Shown here: in pieces, positions 63,889 to 64,000 of the stretch
Position numbering within the stretch: position 1 is the first letter of the stretch
Layout of the letters: every line of letters starts with the position of its first letter
Program-made: the position numbers and the translations under genes
DNA from: CAVRUF01 sp963716005
Lineage (GTDB): Bacteria > Actinomycetota > Thermoleophilia > Gaiellales > Gaiellaceae
Direction of reading: 5' to 3'
Length of the DNA stretch: 64,000 nucleotides
NCBI GenBank assembly: GCA_963716005.1
Contig: OY970285.1
Span: 1,054,001 to 1,118,000 of the forward strand
Notes under the pieces: model-generated
Seen by the model: the letters and a program-made list of their open reading frames with translations, nothing else
What the model was told of the DNA's origin: nothing
The model's database searches: none

Positions 63889-63930
63889 TCCGGGGTAGGG
63901 AACCCGCTTCGCATGGTCGATAAGACACAT

Positions 63931-64000
63931 ATGACACGCCGCGCCGTCGTCCTCATCTGCCTCCTCGGAACGCTCGTCGTCCCCTCATCCGCGACGGCTG
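63931..64000 (+). CDS. start of a secreted protein (partial)
   Basis: Only 23 codons are in the window: MTRRAVVLICLLGTLVVPSS then ATA. A basic start, hydrophobic core and AxA end form a signal peptide, so the gene probably encodes an exported protein read out of the window. A TAAGAC lies 4 nt upstream, too close for a confident promoter. Confidence 0.5.
   Translation, partial: MTRRAVVLICLLGTLVVPSSATA

Overview
The window reads as a compact, high-G+C chromosome segment of an actinobacterium, most likely class Thermoleophilia (Gaiellales/Solirubrobacterales-like). The grounds are the actinobacterial order pdxS-pdxT-yebC...ruvC-ruvA-ruvB, dgt directly before dnaG, a kdpFABC-kdpD-kdpE set, a BHMT/MetF fusion, many secreted proteins with simple beta-sandwich C-termini, and start codons that sit 5-8 nt behind TANNNT-type -10 boxes, as expected for leaderless mRNAs. 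The taxon is an inference. No rRNA, insertion sequence, phage gene or CRISPR array was seen, and no gene-free stretch exceeds 300 bases. || Layout. 1-6,000 (minus): pyrimidine operon pyrR-pyrB-pyrC-carA-carB with a PyrR-type RNA hairpin beside the pyrR Shine-Dalgarno. 6,040-13,070 (minus): methyltransferase, small DUF2007-like protein, RNase Z, a LysM/membrane protein whose start codon lies inside a perfect LexA box, a YfcE-like phosphoesterase, two tandem M29 aminopeptidases, and a DUF1611 + dipeptide-epimerase pair resembling DgcN/DgcA. 13,088-18,930 (plus): tRNA-Arg, secreted proteins including a TolB-propeller/lysyl-oxidase fusion, a CorA transporter, a HIT protein, a phosphohexomutase and DUF4396. 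18,985-22,109 (minus): a very large secreted M14 carboxypeptidase. 22,217-29,226: thioesterase and GAF (plus); diguanylate cyclase, coiled-coil protein, relA and recJ (minus). 29,538-36,303: small protein, ruvBAC, two secreted cupredoxins pointing the other way, yebC, pdxT, pdxS. 36,399-46,185: tag, homocysteine methyltransferase/MetF fusion, secreted proteins, tRNA-Ile2-like, YjbQ, UvrD-like helicase, M28 peptidase. 46,410-51,167: AlkZ-like winged-helix protein, ion channel, M23-like protein, kelch lipoprotein, second CorA. 51,164-58,782 (minus): kdp locus read as [38-aa ORF]-kdpF-A-B-C-D-E. 58,880-64,000: M24 peptidase, tRNA-Asn, dnaG, dgt, an SDR enzyme and the start of a secreted protein. 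|| How it fits together. Most genes are housekeeping: pyrimidine and pyridoxal synthesis, one-carbon metabolism, stringent response, recombination and repair, primase, potassium uptake. Around them lies a secreted set of peptidases, cupredoxins, a lysyl oxidase and a peptidoglycan-related protein. The aminopeptidase/epimerase/DUF1611 block suggests use of peptides containing D-amino acids. || Caution. About twenty genes, including essential ones (relA, recJ, dnaG, ruvB), carry single-base frameshifts. The pattern (one-base gains or losses at short G/C runs, family motifs continuing in another frame) points to indel errors in the assembly rather than gene decay. For these genes I give the full span of the family-like protein and state where the frame changes.
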